Of a stretch of DNA of 64,000 bases, positions 12,401-19,988 are shown piece by piece. The translations under genes were made by a program, and so were the position numbers. Below the pieces are notes generated by a model. That model was given only the letters and a program-made list of their open reading frames with translations, was not told the DNA's origin and did not search any database. Each line of letters starts with the position of its first letter. Position 1 is the first letter of the stretch. This DNA is from Struthio camelus (Eukaryota; Chordata; Aves; Struthioniformes; Struthionidae): assembly GCF_040807025.1 (NCBI RefSeq), contig NC_090947.1, positions 1,178,001 through 1,242,000 on the forward strand, in the 5' to 3' direction.

Positions 12401-15400
12401 TTCCCACAACCATGGCTACACTCTGACACAAGTATCCCCTTATTACAACAAACAGATCCCCCCTGGCCCAGCACCCAGACACACCATGAGAGCTTTTTTC
12501 TCACCTTTTCTCCTTTCAGTCCTGGAACACCCTAGAGCAAAACAAGAAGAAAAGAAATAAAATGATGGTAGTGCTTGGAGACTCATCGCAGCAGAGGCAG
12601 AAGGGCCAGCAGACACACAGGGGAACACAGAGGTGAGTAGGAGATGGGGAGGTTGAGAGGGAGAAGCAGAGCTCTCCGCACCACCGAGGCCAGGCACAGG
12701 CCTACCTACACACAGCAGTTGGGCCCCAACATTGCCCACGCTTTCCAGAAGGAATGCCTGGCAACAATTCCTAAAGCCGTATCGAGTGCCTGAATCAAAG
12801 CCGCCGGAGCTATACAACCCCTTCATTGCCAGTCAGAGGACTTTGGAGGAGAGAGATGTGCCAGGCACCTGACTTTGAAGATGGAGGCATTCAAGCACAG
12901 CTGAGGGAGTGACTGATGGGTGTCCTCTCCTTTCGGTAGGCGAGGGTAATACAGGGAAGGGGCAAGAAGGGAAGCAATATTGAACAGTGGAAAATCAGCC
13001 TGGATCTCCCCATTGCTTTTTACCAAAAAGAAAAAAAAAAACAGTGAATGCAAAGAGCTCAGTCACTGGCTATATGATTCTTACCTTGGGGCCAGGGTAT
13101 CCAATTGGACCTTCAATACCTGGGTCACCCTTAAAGAAAGGAGAAACTGAGAATTAACTAGGGCACAATACAGATGCAACTCGAATTAACACCGGAAGAG
13201 CGCTGCTAACTGCAGCAGAGGGAAGACCTGTCATAACTCACCTGTCGTCCCTTCAGTCCAGGAGAGCCTGGTTCACCCATGTTCCCTTTCGCACCCTAAG
13301 AACAAAACAAACAATAAGTCAGGGCTTGGTGCCGACTGTAAATAAAAGACAATTTCTGGTATCATCAGGCTCTCTGTGGCTGCTCCTAGAGGGTGTCCTA
13401 CTGTACTTGTGGAATTGGACCTACTTTATTCCAGGGAAGGCAGGGGAAAAGCTGTATGGGGAGGGGAACTCACAGGCTGGCTCAACAGAGGTTGAAGCGT
13501 GCTGTGGATTTTGGTAGGATGACACATCTTGCACACATGAGAGTAGGACATCCTGCTGTTGGGAAACCTGTCTTGCTCCTGCTGTCCCAACACAGATTCT
13601 CAGTTGTCAAATGTGCTCTAGTGTGCCAAAGAGCAGGCTAGCCATGGCTAGAATGGCTGATGCTAGGATGCTTCTCTGCACTGTTGCTGGTGCATCATCC
13701 TCAGCATGGTCATGAGGAGACACCAGTGCTGGGTGTGTGCTTCACTTGCAGCAGCAGTACAAATCTGCCAGGGCCAACTCAGGTGTTGCAGAGTTACTTC
13801 CCACAAGGATGATGCTACATCTGCTGCAGTTGAGGTGAGGAGATCTAAGGACTTGCACAGTGTCTGTGACAGGAGCTAGTGTAATTCTCTTCTGATACGT
13901 TAGGACTACTCACCTTCTGCCCTCGGTACCCCTTGGGACCAGGTGGACCTGCAATTTCCAGGCAGGTCATCTTGTAGCACTGAAAAATATCAAATTAAAA
14001 AGGAGGTTTGCGTTAGCAGTATGCCTTCGGCTTCATGTTCTGAGCCAGCATGCACCCAAAGCATGATTGTGTGCACCAGGGCTCTCTGCTGCCCACACAG
14101 CTCTTCCACTGATTGCAGTGGTAAAAACTGCCAGTGATAAGCTGGTATAAAAAAAAAAAAAAAAGTGATCCAGTGGGATCACAGTTCAGGCAGCAATAAG
14201 CGTGCTGAAAAATCTTACTCATAAATTAAAAGCAGAAGGTTACCATAAGCACATTCAGCTTGGTTTGGCTGTGGGCCCAAACCCAAAGAACAGGATAGTT
14301 AAATGTCAAACAGAAGGCATTCTGGGCTTGATGTTCGGGGGCTCTCAGCGGAATTCATATGCATTTTGGGGCCTCATTCTACATACATTTTTCTCTGTGG
14401 TCCAAGGCCCATCCACACGAAAACGACTTTCTTTAGCTTTAGCCTGCAGACCACCTACAAAATATGTCTCCAAATCCACAATGATGAGATGAGGCCCCCA
14501 AGGAGTTTAAGTGAAGAGGCTTGAGTTCACTGATGTGAGGGAAACCACAGGGTGGGGGGAGGCAGAACGTGAAGAGTCCAATATCTCATTTTAACTAGTA
14601 GGTAAAATGACTGGTCTCCAGGCCCTGCACAGGCTTCCACAGGCAGGCAGCGCTCCTGTCCTGTGCAGCTCAGAGTAAAATCAGACCCACTCGCGTGAGA
14701 TACTAGCTAGTCTTCTCTAAGCAAGGAAGCTTTAACCTATGTTGTGTAGAAATGGCATAAAGATGCTGTTCGCTTACCTCTCCGTAGGCTTCGTGTTTCT
14801 GCAAAGGAGAAAACAGGACAAACAGAATCAGTAAGCTAGTTAGCTCCAATGGAAAAACAACATCAGAGTCGTGTGTGTGTTCCGTTGGAGATGCGTGTTA
14901 CGATCGGGGAAGGAAGGTGGTAAAGGTCTCATGGCTTTAAATGTGCCTGAGTAGAGTCCCTGATTAGCAGTGCCTCACAGATGGGGCCTTAAACACCATT
15001 CTGATACCTGAGAGGAAGCTCAGAGACCCTCACTGATCTCATTTCTACATGCTCTTCCACGTGGTCCCAGGCTTTTGGGAGGCAGCATAGGTCTGACCTA
15101 GTGGAACAGACATCATGCGGATGGCAGCCTATCTAGAAGTGCTGGGGAACAGAGGCGCAAAACAAGCAATCCTAGTTAAGCACCTAATCAGAGAAATCAG
15201 ATGTATTCAAGACTCCTTTTGGCCCATAACTGCTGAAAGGACATAAAAAAGGAAGAGAAATAAGATGGAGGCTTTTCCATGTTACAGGCAATCTGCAGAG
15301 CACTGCTGAAACCCACCACAAGGCTTCTCAGAAAGCATCCCAACTTTTCATGTGCTGTTTCTCTTGTCACCCTTCCCCGGTGGGGCAACACTGCTATCCT

Positions 15401-17283
15401 GTTCCCCAGAAGGGAACACAGGCACAGGGACACTGCATGACGACTGCTCAGGGTCTCCCACATCTCAGCCACACACCTTCACTACTGACCCAGCCTTTTT
15501 CATTGCTCGCACTGTGTGGTGGGCCCTTTTATATGCTTGATGCTGGGCACTTGCCTCTGAGGACTCTCCCTAACCCTCCCTCTCTGTCACACCATTTTGG
15601 TTCCCCCCATTGTACTCGCCATCCACAGTTCAAGTGAGAAAGAGCATCTTGGGCAGCACGGACCAATGGCACTTACCATGACTTGGATTATCCTCTCTGT
15701 AGTGTTCACGTCGACGTCAAGGGTGTCTTTCTGCGTGATGGCATAGTTGTTGCGATAAAGCTCATGTGGCAGGTTGGCAATCTCCCGCAGTCCCTGCTCA
15801 TAGACATTCTCACTGGGGGCCACTGCAAAGAGCTTGATCCCCATGTCTCGTGCCCTCTCAGCTTGCATCTTCATTCCCCCGCAGGGACTGCCAGTTACAT
15901 GGCCATCTGTGATGACCACTGCAAAGTTCACACCAGGGGCCATCTGGCTCTGGATCTGCTCTGTCATGTTGGAGATAGCACAGTCTGTGAAGGTGCCCCG
16001 GCCAAGGTAATTAATAGCATACAGCTTGCTGAGGTATGTGTCTTTGCTGCTTGTTAAAGGGCTGTAAATTTCCACCACATCTGAGTAGTGAAGTCCTCCA
16101 AACCTCCAAGTGATGGACACTTGGTTCTGGTAGACCTCATTCTCCAGTTTATCGATAAACACAGGGATGAACCGCTTTATTTGATCCACAAGGCTCTGGA
16201 TAGGCACAGTCTGCAGAGCAACGCTCTCCGAAGTGTCAATGATGAAGTACACATTGATGGGGCAGTCCCTCTTTTCTGCGCAGAAACAAGGATGTGTCAG
16301 AGCACTTTAGGTAACATTGCACCCCCTTCTCTAATGGCCAGAAACATGGGCTGCAGAGTTTAAAGTTCACAGAATTTTGAACAGAGCAAACAACAGCACA
16401 AGGCACAAGATTCAGATTCCTGTGAGGGTGTTGCAACCTGTTACTAATGACAAGTTATTTCCACCTGGATTGGAGGAAACTGATTAAGTCCCTGATTTGA
16501 ACTGAGAAGAGCAAGGATAAGACCCTTGCTCTCCTATACTTCAAATGAATGCCCTGACTGCTACGTCGCTGGCTGCTTTCTCTCAGCTATGGACAATTTC
16601 AAAAGGACCATACCCAAGTGCAGTACTGGAAAAACACTAGCTCTAGCAGTGATATCTGTGTTCAGGTCAGAAGATTCTTTAGTATCAAGGACTTCAAAAT
16701 CCTAAGATTTACTTTCTGTTGAATTAACCTTGAAAGTCTTGCTATTTTCTGTAGTCAGGCTGGACATATAAATAAACTCCTCCACACTGCAACTGAAAAG
16801 TTCTGAAATCATCAAATTCAAAATAAATTATTTTTTAATATCAGATATGGAGCTCAATTCTGGAGACTTGTTGGTTTTAAGTATTGCATGACTTTGGAGC
16901 ATATCCACCACTGGCAGGTCTGAGCTCTTCATTCCCTAACTCTCTGCACTCCAATGCAAACTCAGAAATAAGAGTTTTGACTGAAGGTGGCATTTCCTAC
17001 AGAATGACAGATCGCTACGCCAGGGTGCTGCCCAGGAGTGCAAAGAAGCAGGTGAAGTATAACATGCAAAAGTTAGTTCCTTCTGAATAGACTCAAGAAC
17101 TGAGGGTGATCACAGCTCTCCGTAAAATTGCTACCTACAAAGGAGACAGAGACACATCCAAATTATCTGGTTAATACCTGCACAGGAGGTAGGACTGAAG
17201 TCTCCAACATCCTCCTCAAACTGAGCGTGGAGAGGAACTAGTGCCATACAAAGAAGAGTGGAAAAAAAGGCTTGTCGGAACAT
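1..17283 (-). CDS. COL6A2: COL6A2, collagen VI alpha-2 chain (5' 25 coding exons; 3' end outside window)
   Basis: Extracellular-matrix chain that pairs with alpha-1(VI) and alpha-3(VI) to form collagen VI microfibrils. The joined exons give about 801 residues of a chain that is normally about 1020 long: signal peptide (1-20), N1 VWA domain (about 40-235), short Cys-containing linker, a Gly-X-Y helix of exactly 335 residues (253-587), a Cys-rich hinge, and the C1 VWA domain from about 610. Coding exons in order of transcription: 17283-17178, 16275-15677, 14798-14778, 13979-13914, 13295-13242, 13129-13085, 12531-12505, 11812-11786, 11684-11640, 10385-10332, 9959-9897, 9623-9561, 8590-8501, 7332-7270, 6827-6765, 6303-6241, 5671-5609, 5175-5125, 4232-4197, 3299-3237, 2670-2608, 2313-2278, 1817-1772, 862-710, 444-1. 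All junctions are GT-AG and in phase. Introns run from 101 to 1254 bp and hold no other gene I can see. The rest of C1 and all of C2 lie beyond position 1. Confidence 0.97.
710..862 (-). CDS. COL6A2: COL6A2 C1 VWA domain, first exon
   Basis: 51 codons entering and leaving in phase 1: [10 protein letters not shown], then the MIDAS motif D618-S-S620-E-S622, followed by an NFT sequon. The donor is an unusual GTCTGG after ACAG, but the reading frame and protein match require it. Confidence 0.94.
1772..1817 (-). CDS. COL6A2: COL6A2 Cys-rich hinge exon, 46 nt
   Basis: Fifteen codons plus one base, [15 protein letters not shown], with four cysteines between helix and C1 domain. Sequence and phase (leaves in phase 1) agree with mammalian alpha-2(VI). 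Confidence 0.94.
2131..2215. repeat. A-rich polypurine tract in COL6A2 intron
   Basis: About 85 nt almost entirely A and G on the plus strand (hence pyrimidine on the coding strand). It includes imperfect GGAAACAA repeats, and lies about 60 bp beyond the donor of the last helix exon. Confidence 0.85.
2278..2313 (-). CDS. COL6A2: COL6A2 last triple-helix exon, 36 nt
   Basis: Twelve codons, [12 protein letters not shown], ending the 335-residue helix. The exon lies about 60 bp from an A-rich purine tract in the following intron. Donor GTAAGT. Confidence 0.93.
2608..2670 (-). CDS. COL6A2: COL6A2 triple-helix exon, 63 nt
   Basis: Seven Gly-X-Y triplets from [10 protein letters not shown] to GEPGPE, proline-rich near the C-terminal end of the helix. 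Donor GTACAG, phase 0. Confidence 0.93.
3237..3299 (-). CDS. COL6A2: COL6A2 triple-helix exon, 63 nt
   Basis: Seven Gly-X-Y triplets from [10 protein letters not shown] to GEKGEP. Where I recall mammalian alpha-2(VI) having GGRGDFG, this copy has RGE, so that RGD is absent here. Donor GTAAGT. Confidence 0.93.
4197..4232 (-). CDS. COL6A2: COL6A2 triple-helix exon, 36 nt
   Basis: Four Gly-X-Y triplets, [12 protein letters not shown], between TTCCCAG and GTAAGA. Flanked by introns of about 0.9 kb on each side with no visible gene. Confidence 0.93.
5125..5175 (-). CDS. COL6A2: COL6A2 triple-helix exon, 51 nt, with Gly-X-Y imperfection
   Basis: Seventeen codons, [17 protein letters not shown]. 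It is the only helix exon whose length is not a multiple of nine. FSYP between two glycines adds two residues and breaks the triplet register. The same imperfection is in mammalian alpha-2(VI), so it is a real conserved interruption, not an error. Confidence 0.94.
5609..5671 (-). CDS. COL6A2: COL6A2 triple-helix exon, 63 nt, two RGDs
   Basis: Seven Gly-X-Y triplets from [10 protein letters not shown] to GPPGPK, containing two RGD tripeptides (GSRGDPG and GPRGDAG). Donor GTAAAG, phase 0. Confidence 0.93.
6241..6303 (-). CDS. COL6A2: COL6A2 triple-helix exon, 63 nt
   Basis: Seven Gly-X-Y triplets from [10 protein letters not shown] to GEPGNI. Acceptor TTTCCAG, donor GTAAGT, phase 0. Confidence 0.93.
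6765..6827 (-). CDS. COL6A2: COL6A2 triple-helix exon, 63 nt
   Basis: Seven Gly-X-Y triplets from [10 protein letters not shown] to GSKGAR. Acceptor CACCACAG, donor GTAAGC, phase 0. Confidence 0.93.
7270..7332 (-). CDS. COL6A2: COL6A2 triple-helix exon, 63 nt
   Basis: Seven Gly-X-Y triplets from [10 protein letters not shown] to GAKGER, with an RGD tripeptide at the second to fourth of its GRRGD residues. Donor GTGAGT, phase 0. Confidence 0.93.
8501..8590 (-). CDS. COL6A2: COL6A2 triple-helix exon, 90 nt
   Basis: Ten Gly-X-Y triplets from [10 protein letters not shown] to GPKGEP, the longest helix exon. The equivalent stretch is also 30 residues in mammals. The flanking introns (8591-9560 and 7333-8500) are among the longer ones. 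Confidence 0.94.
9561..9623 (-). CDS. COL6A2: COL6A2 triple-helix exon, 63 nt
   Basis: Seven Gly-X-Y triplets from [10 protein letters not shown] to GEKGSP. The last codon (CCG) adjoins a GTAGGT donor. Phase 0. Confidence 0.93.
9897..9959 (-). CDS. COL6A2: COL6A2 triple-helix exon, 63 nt
   Basis: Seven Gly-X-Y triplets beginning [10 protein letters not shown]. It contains an RGD (GQRGDEG), a potential integrin-binding tripeptide. Phase 0, donor GTACAT. Confidence 0.93.
10332..10385 (-). CDS. COL6A2: COL6A2 triple-helix exon, 54 nt, with helix Cys89
   Basis: Six Gly-X-Y triplets including [10 protein letters not shown]. Counting from the first helix Gly, the Cys is residue 89 of the helix. 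That is the position known in alpha-1 and alpha-2(VI) for disulphides that stabilise the antiparallel dimer overlap. The 1254-bp intron upstream (10386-11639) is the largest in the visible gene, and I see nothing recognisable in it. Confidence 0.94.
11640..11684 (-). CDS. COL6A2: COL6A2 triple-helix exon, 45 nt
   Basis: Five Gly-X-Y triplets, [15 protein letters not shown]. It holds an NGT N-glycosylation sequon inside the helix, as in mammalian alpha-2(VI). The donor is GTAACA, weaker than its neighbours. Confidence 0.93.
11786..11812 (-). CDS. COL6A2: COL6A2 triple-helix exon, 27 nt
   Basis: Three Gly-X-Y triplets, GEIGSDGRR, between CCCCAG and GTAAGA. The next exon is only 101 bp away, the shortest intron of the gene. 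Confidence 0.92.
12505..12531 (-). CDS. COL6A2: COL6A2 triple-helix exon, 27 nt
   Basis: Three Gly-X-Y triplets, GVPGLKGEK, between CTCTAG and GTGAGA. The exon is short, but the sequence agrees closely with the mammalian exon at this place in the helix. Confidence 0.92.
13085..13129 (-). CDS. COL6A2: COL6A2 triple-helix exon, 45 nt
   Basis: Five Gly-X-Y triplets ([15 protein letters not shown]), phase 0. Separated from the preceding exon by an intron of only 112 bp. Confidence 0.94.
13242..13295 (-). CDS. COL6A2: COL6A2 triple-helix exon, 54 nt
   Basis: Six uninterrupted Gly-X-Y triplets, starting [10 protein letters not shown] and ending GRQ. Phase 0 on both sides, starting on Gly as in all helix exons of this gene. 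Confidence 0.94.
13914..13979 (-). CDS. COL6A2: COL6A2 linker/helix-start exon (66 nt)
   Basis: Twenty-two codons. The first ten ([10 protein letters not shown]) hold two cysteines that precede the helix. Gly-X-Y then begins at residue 253 with [12 protein letters not shown]. Acceptor TTTTTCAG, donor GTGAGT. Confidence 0.94.
14150..14164. repeat. Poly-A run of about 15 in COL6A2 intron
   Basis: Homopolymer on the plus strand between the 21-nt linker exon and the helix-start exon. No element is associated. Confidence 0.8.
14778..14798 (-). CDS. COL6A2: COL6A2 21-nt linker micro-exon
   Basis: Seven codons, KHEAYGE, lie between a TTTGCAG acceptor and a GTAAGC donor, phase 0 on both sides. The same heptapeptide follows N1 in mammalian alpha-2(VI), which makes this tiny exon secure. 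Confidence 0.93.
15677..16275 (-). CDS. COL6A2: COL6A2 exon for N1 von Willebrand A domain
   Basis: A single 599-nt exon encodes almost the whole N-terminal VWA domain (residues 36-235). The metal-ion-dependent adhesion site is complete: D49-T-S51-E-S53, the Thr loop in GRGTFTDC, and the Asp in [14 protein letters not shown]. An NMT glycosylation sequon follows the Thr loop. The HELYRN segment and the end at IIQVM match the alpha-2(VI) N1 domain rather than alpha-1. The exon enters in phase 1 and leaves in phase 0. Confidence 0.96.
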
Positions 17284-17312
17284 CTCAGCAGTTCCTCTGG
17301 ATATTTAAATGC
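17178..17312 (-). CDS. COL6A2: COL6A2 start exon (29 nt 5' UTR + signal peptide)
   Basis: The ATG is at 17283-17281 with G at -3. The 35 complete codons read as a classical secretory signal: Arg3, then a hydrophobic core ending in LHA, with likely cleavage after Ala20. An acidic stretch (FEEDVGDF) follows. A pyrimidine-rich acceptor ending in CAG precedes position 17312, so the gene has at least one non-coding exon further upstream. This matches what I recall of the mammalian and chicken gene layout. The donor follows 17178 in phase 1. The final Glu codon is completed by the next exon. Confidence 0.9.
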
Positions 17313-17365
17313 CTGTAGGAAAATACAAGTAACCTGTTAAGCACAATATACCACCTCCTAGCTCT

Positions 17366-17414
17366 GCTGGGTTCATGCAAAACCAGCCATGCTGGGTTCA
17401 TGCAAAACCAGCCA
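17366..17414. repeat. 25-bp tandem duplication
   Basis: Two adjacent copies of a unit that begins GCTGGGTTCATGC and ends AACCAGCCA. They are identical over 24 bases (17366-17390 and 17391-17414), and lie just upstream of the COL6A2 start-exon acceptor. Perfect identity points to a recent local duplication. Confidence 0.9.
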
Positions 17415-17734
17415 ATACTCCTTGTAAACCCTCTGCAGTGAAGAGTGCAACAACCCTTCTATTCCTATATGACCTTTCCATCACTGTGATACAAGAAGGG
17501 GGATGCATCTCTGGGCCTCTAATGTAGATTTTTATATTGATTTGAAATCTAAGTAACTTCAAAAAATTTTACTTTGCTGGAGTCTGGTGCAAGTGATTTA
17601 GAAGTGCTTTAGCTCCTCTGTCATTCTGATGGGAGAGATCAGGTGACGGAGGTGTAGACAGCACATCAGAATCTTCTGATTCCACAGTTACTCTTAGATG
17701 TAGTCCAGCTGCCCCATAATCACATCAGTTCCAG

Positions 17735-17742
17735 TGACGTCA
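17735..17742. promoter_or_regulatory. Palindromic CRE-like motif TGACGTCA
   Basis: A full 8-bp CREB/ATF consensus within a short CpG cluster (GACGTC, CACGCGGACG), 452 bp upstream of the COL6A2 ATG. About one such 8-mer is expected by chance per 64 kb, fewer in CpG-depleted DNA, so function is only suggested by position. Confidence 0.3.
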
Positions 17743-18169
17743 CCCCAGACCCACGCGGACGTAACCATTTGCACTCATTACTTCACCTGTTCAGCCAGAA
17801 CACAAGTGAAGGAGTGCAGCAGGCCCCTTCTGCCTCCACCTTGCCATGGTGATGCCCGCACAATACCCTAATGGTACAAAATCCCTTGCTTAACAGTGCT
17901 GCTTTGTAGCATGCACAGCCCATAAACAGACGTTTGAGAAAGAGCATAACTTTAGTATCCAACACATCACTAAGGTTCTAAAGTCCAGCTGCACATTTAA
18001 GCACATTCTGTGTAGGGTTTTAACAACTTAAGCAGCAGAAAAAGTAGACTTCTAGTCTGAAAAGGCTTTGGGGATGCATGGAAGTATTTACAGGAACCCA
18101 GGAGTTGAAAAGATATTCCAAGACAAAACATAAGCAACTATTATTATCAGCAAAGGATATGGAAGAAGA

Positions 18170-18406
18170 AGTTATCTCGTTCCATCTGAATATGAGGAAA
18201 AATTTCTTCCCTGTGAGGGTGACCGAGCACTGGCACAGGTTGCCCAGAGAGGTGGTGGAGTCTCCTTCTCTGGAGACACTCAAAACCCGTCTAGACACGA
18301 TCCTGTGCAATGTGCTCTGGATGACCCTGCTTGAGCAGGGGAGTTGGACTAGATGATCTCCAGAGGTCCCTTCCAACCTCGGCCATTCTGTCATCCTGTA
18401 ATTGTC
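18170..18406 (+). mobile_element. CR1 LINE 3' fragment
   Basis: Plus-strand 3' end of a CR1 retrotransposon. It encodes the ORF2 C-terminus ([18 protein letters not shown] and ESPSLETLKTRL) followed by the typical tail: ...CTTGAGCAGG, TTGGACTAGATGATCTCCAGAGG, CTTCCAACC, then CCATTCTGTCATCCTGT. CR1 copies are usually 5'-truncated like this one. It closely resembles the tail of the large CR1 at 44 kb, in opposite orientation. Confidence 0.92.
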
Positions 18407-19944
18407 TTTATGACTGGAGTACAACTGTGCTAGCATGGCAGCTTCACGGCACACAGACCATGTACTAGCATAGCTACTTTTTTGCTTGATTGTCAGCTCA
18501 ACACAAGCCAGGCAGTAAGGGATATGTGTTATCTGTGTTATGAAAAGTAGGCCTGAATGAACTCCAGAAAGAGAGCTGCTTCCTTAAATGTCATTTTCTG
18601 GTAGCTCTTGGAGGAGTCCAAGGTCTGAATGGGCATGAGAGCACATTCATCCTCCCTTGAGTGGGGTTGCACTGGCAGTGCAGGGAGAGCATGTGCAGCT
18701 AGCTGCTGCCTTAGGTGCATTAGAAACAGCATTACCTGAAGAACACAGATAGCTCAGCTTGCCACCATCTCACTAGAGCCTTCTCTCTGTGTAGCTAGTG
18801 ACCAGTTATTCCCCAGCGAGAGGTGTCCCAGGCCAGTTTACAATGAAAACTGCAGTGCATCACAGGATTCTGCAGACTGGTTTACACTGGAAAGGCCTCT
18901 TCCTATCAGTGCTGATGGTAACCTTACCACAGTGACAGTCTTCCTCCTTACTAAGGGCTATGCATTTGCCAAAAAGCCTGAGAGAGCCAAAGCTCAGGTG
19001 GGATTTTAGATAGGGCAAGAAGGAACCCACAGCCTTTGGAGAACTCCTGGGGAGGGACAAGAGGTGCAGAGATCTGAAAGCTTCAGTGGCACCAATGTGA
19101 ATTGCCTCACACACATGGCCCAGGAAAATCTCTGATTGTCAGGGCCTCTCAAACACCTCCAGCCCAGCACTCAAATGCCACTACTGAGAACTTGGTCCCT
19201 GGGGCCTTTCCTTTCCTCTCCAGCAAGGAGCTCAGAGAGGGTGCAAAGCTATTCATCAAGAGACCTGAGTGTGGCCTCATGAAGTCCCTGCGTAGGTCAA
19301 TGGGGCTGAATTTTTATTGTGCTGCAGAGAACAGAGTAGGTATTTTAAGCATAAAATACTTATTTTAATCCAAAAGGGGCATTTTGGCTAAGATCAAAGC
19401 TTCCTCGCTCTTTACTACAGGCTTTTCTCATCTTATCTGTCCTCTACAAGGCAGAGCTGCAGGAGATCTTGATTTCTTGAAAGAAATAACAGCTTTGTGC
19501 TGTTAGACAGAATCATTTCAAAGTCAGTCCTTAGCGATTACGCAGGAAGCTGGACACATCAGTTTTTGGAGAGACCGGGAATACTGGAGGTTTCGGCCAA
19601 GTAAGTATCTGACTCACCGATCACAGTATCCCAAGTTTAACCAGCTCCGTTCCTCCTGCCATATGTGTGGGCGAGAAAGGCACAGCGCAGAAGAGCTTCT
19701 CTACAGGCAGAGTCACATGGATTAGAGAGGGGGCAGTTAAAACTACACAGATAATGAGGGTCAGCTCCAGCACAAGACTGCCCTTGCCCACAGCTCCCAT
19801 GACTTCATACTCTATCAATCAGGTGGCCTTTGCCACCGCACAGACAGAAGTGCAATACAGAAAAACTACACCTCAAAACACTGGATATACTTCACTTTGC
19901 CATCCTATTACACACAATCTCCCTTATTCCACTATATTACACAG

Positions 19945-19988
19945 TCTCTCTCTCTCTCTCTCTCTCTTTTTTTGTTTTTTTTTTTTTT
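19945..19988. repeat. (TC)n plus poly-T simple repeat
   Basis: About 11 TC dinucleotides followed by a T-rich run broken by a single G. Likely length-polymorphic. Confidence 0.9.

Larger units (their letters stand above)
17313..18150 (-). promoter_or_regulatory. COL6A2 5' flank / 5' UTR intron
   Basis: Sequence immediately upstream of the COL6A2 start exon acceptor. It is non-coding and is either the intron behind an unlocated non-coding exon 1 or proximal flank. It contains a 25-bp tandem duplication (17366-17414) and a CpG-bearing block at 17735-17762 with a perfect TGACGTCA. I see no TATA box correctly placed for the start exon. Confidence 0.4.
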
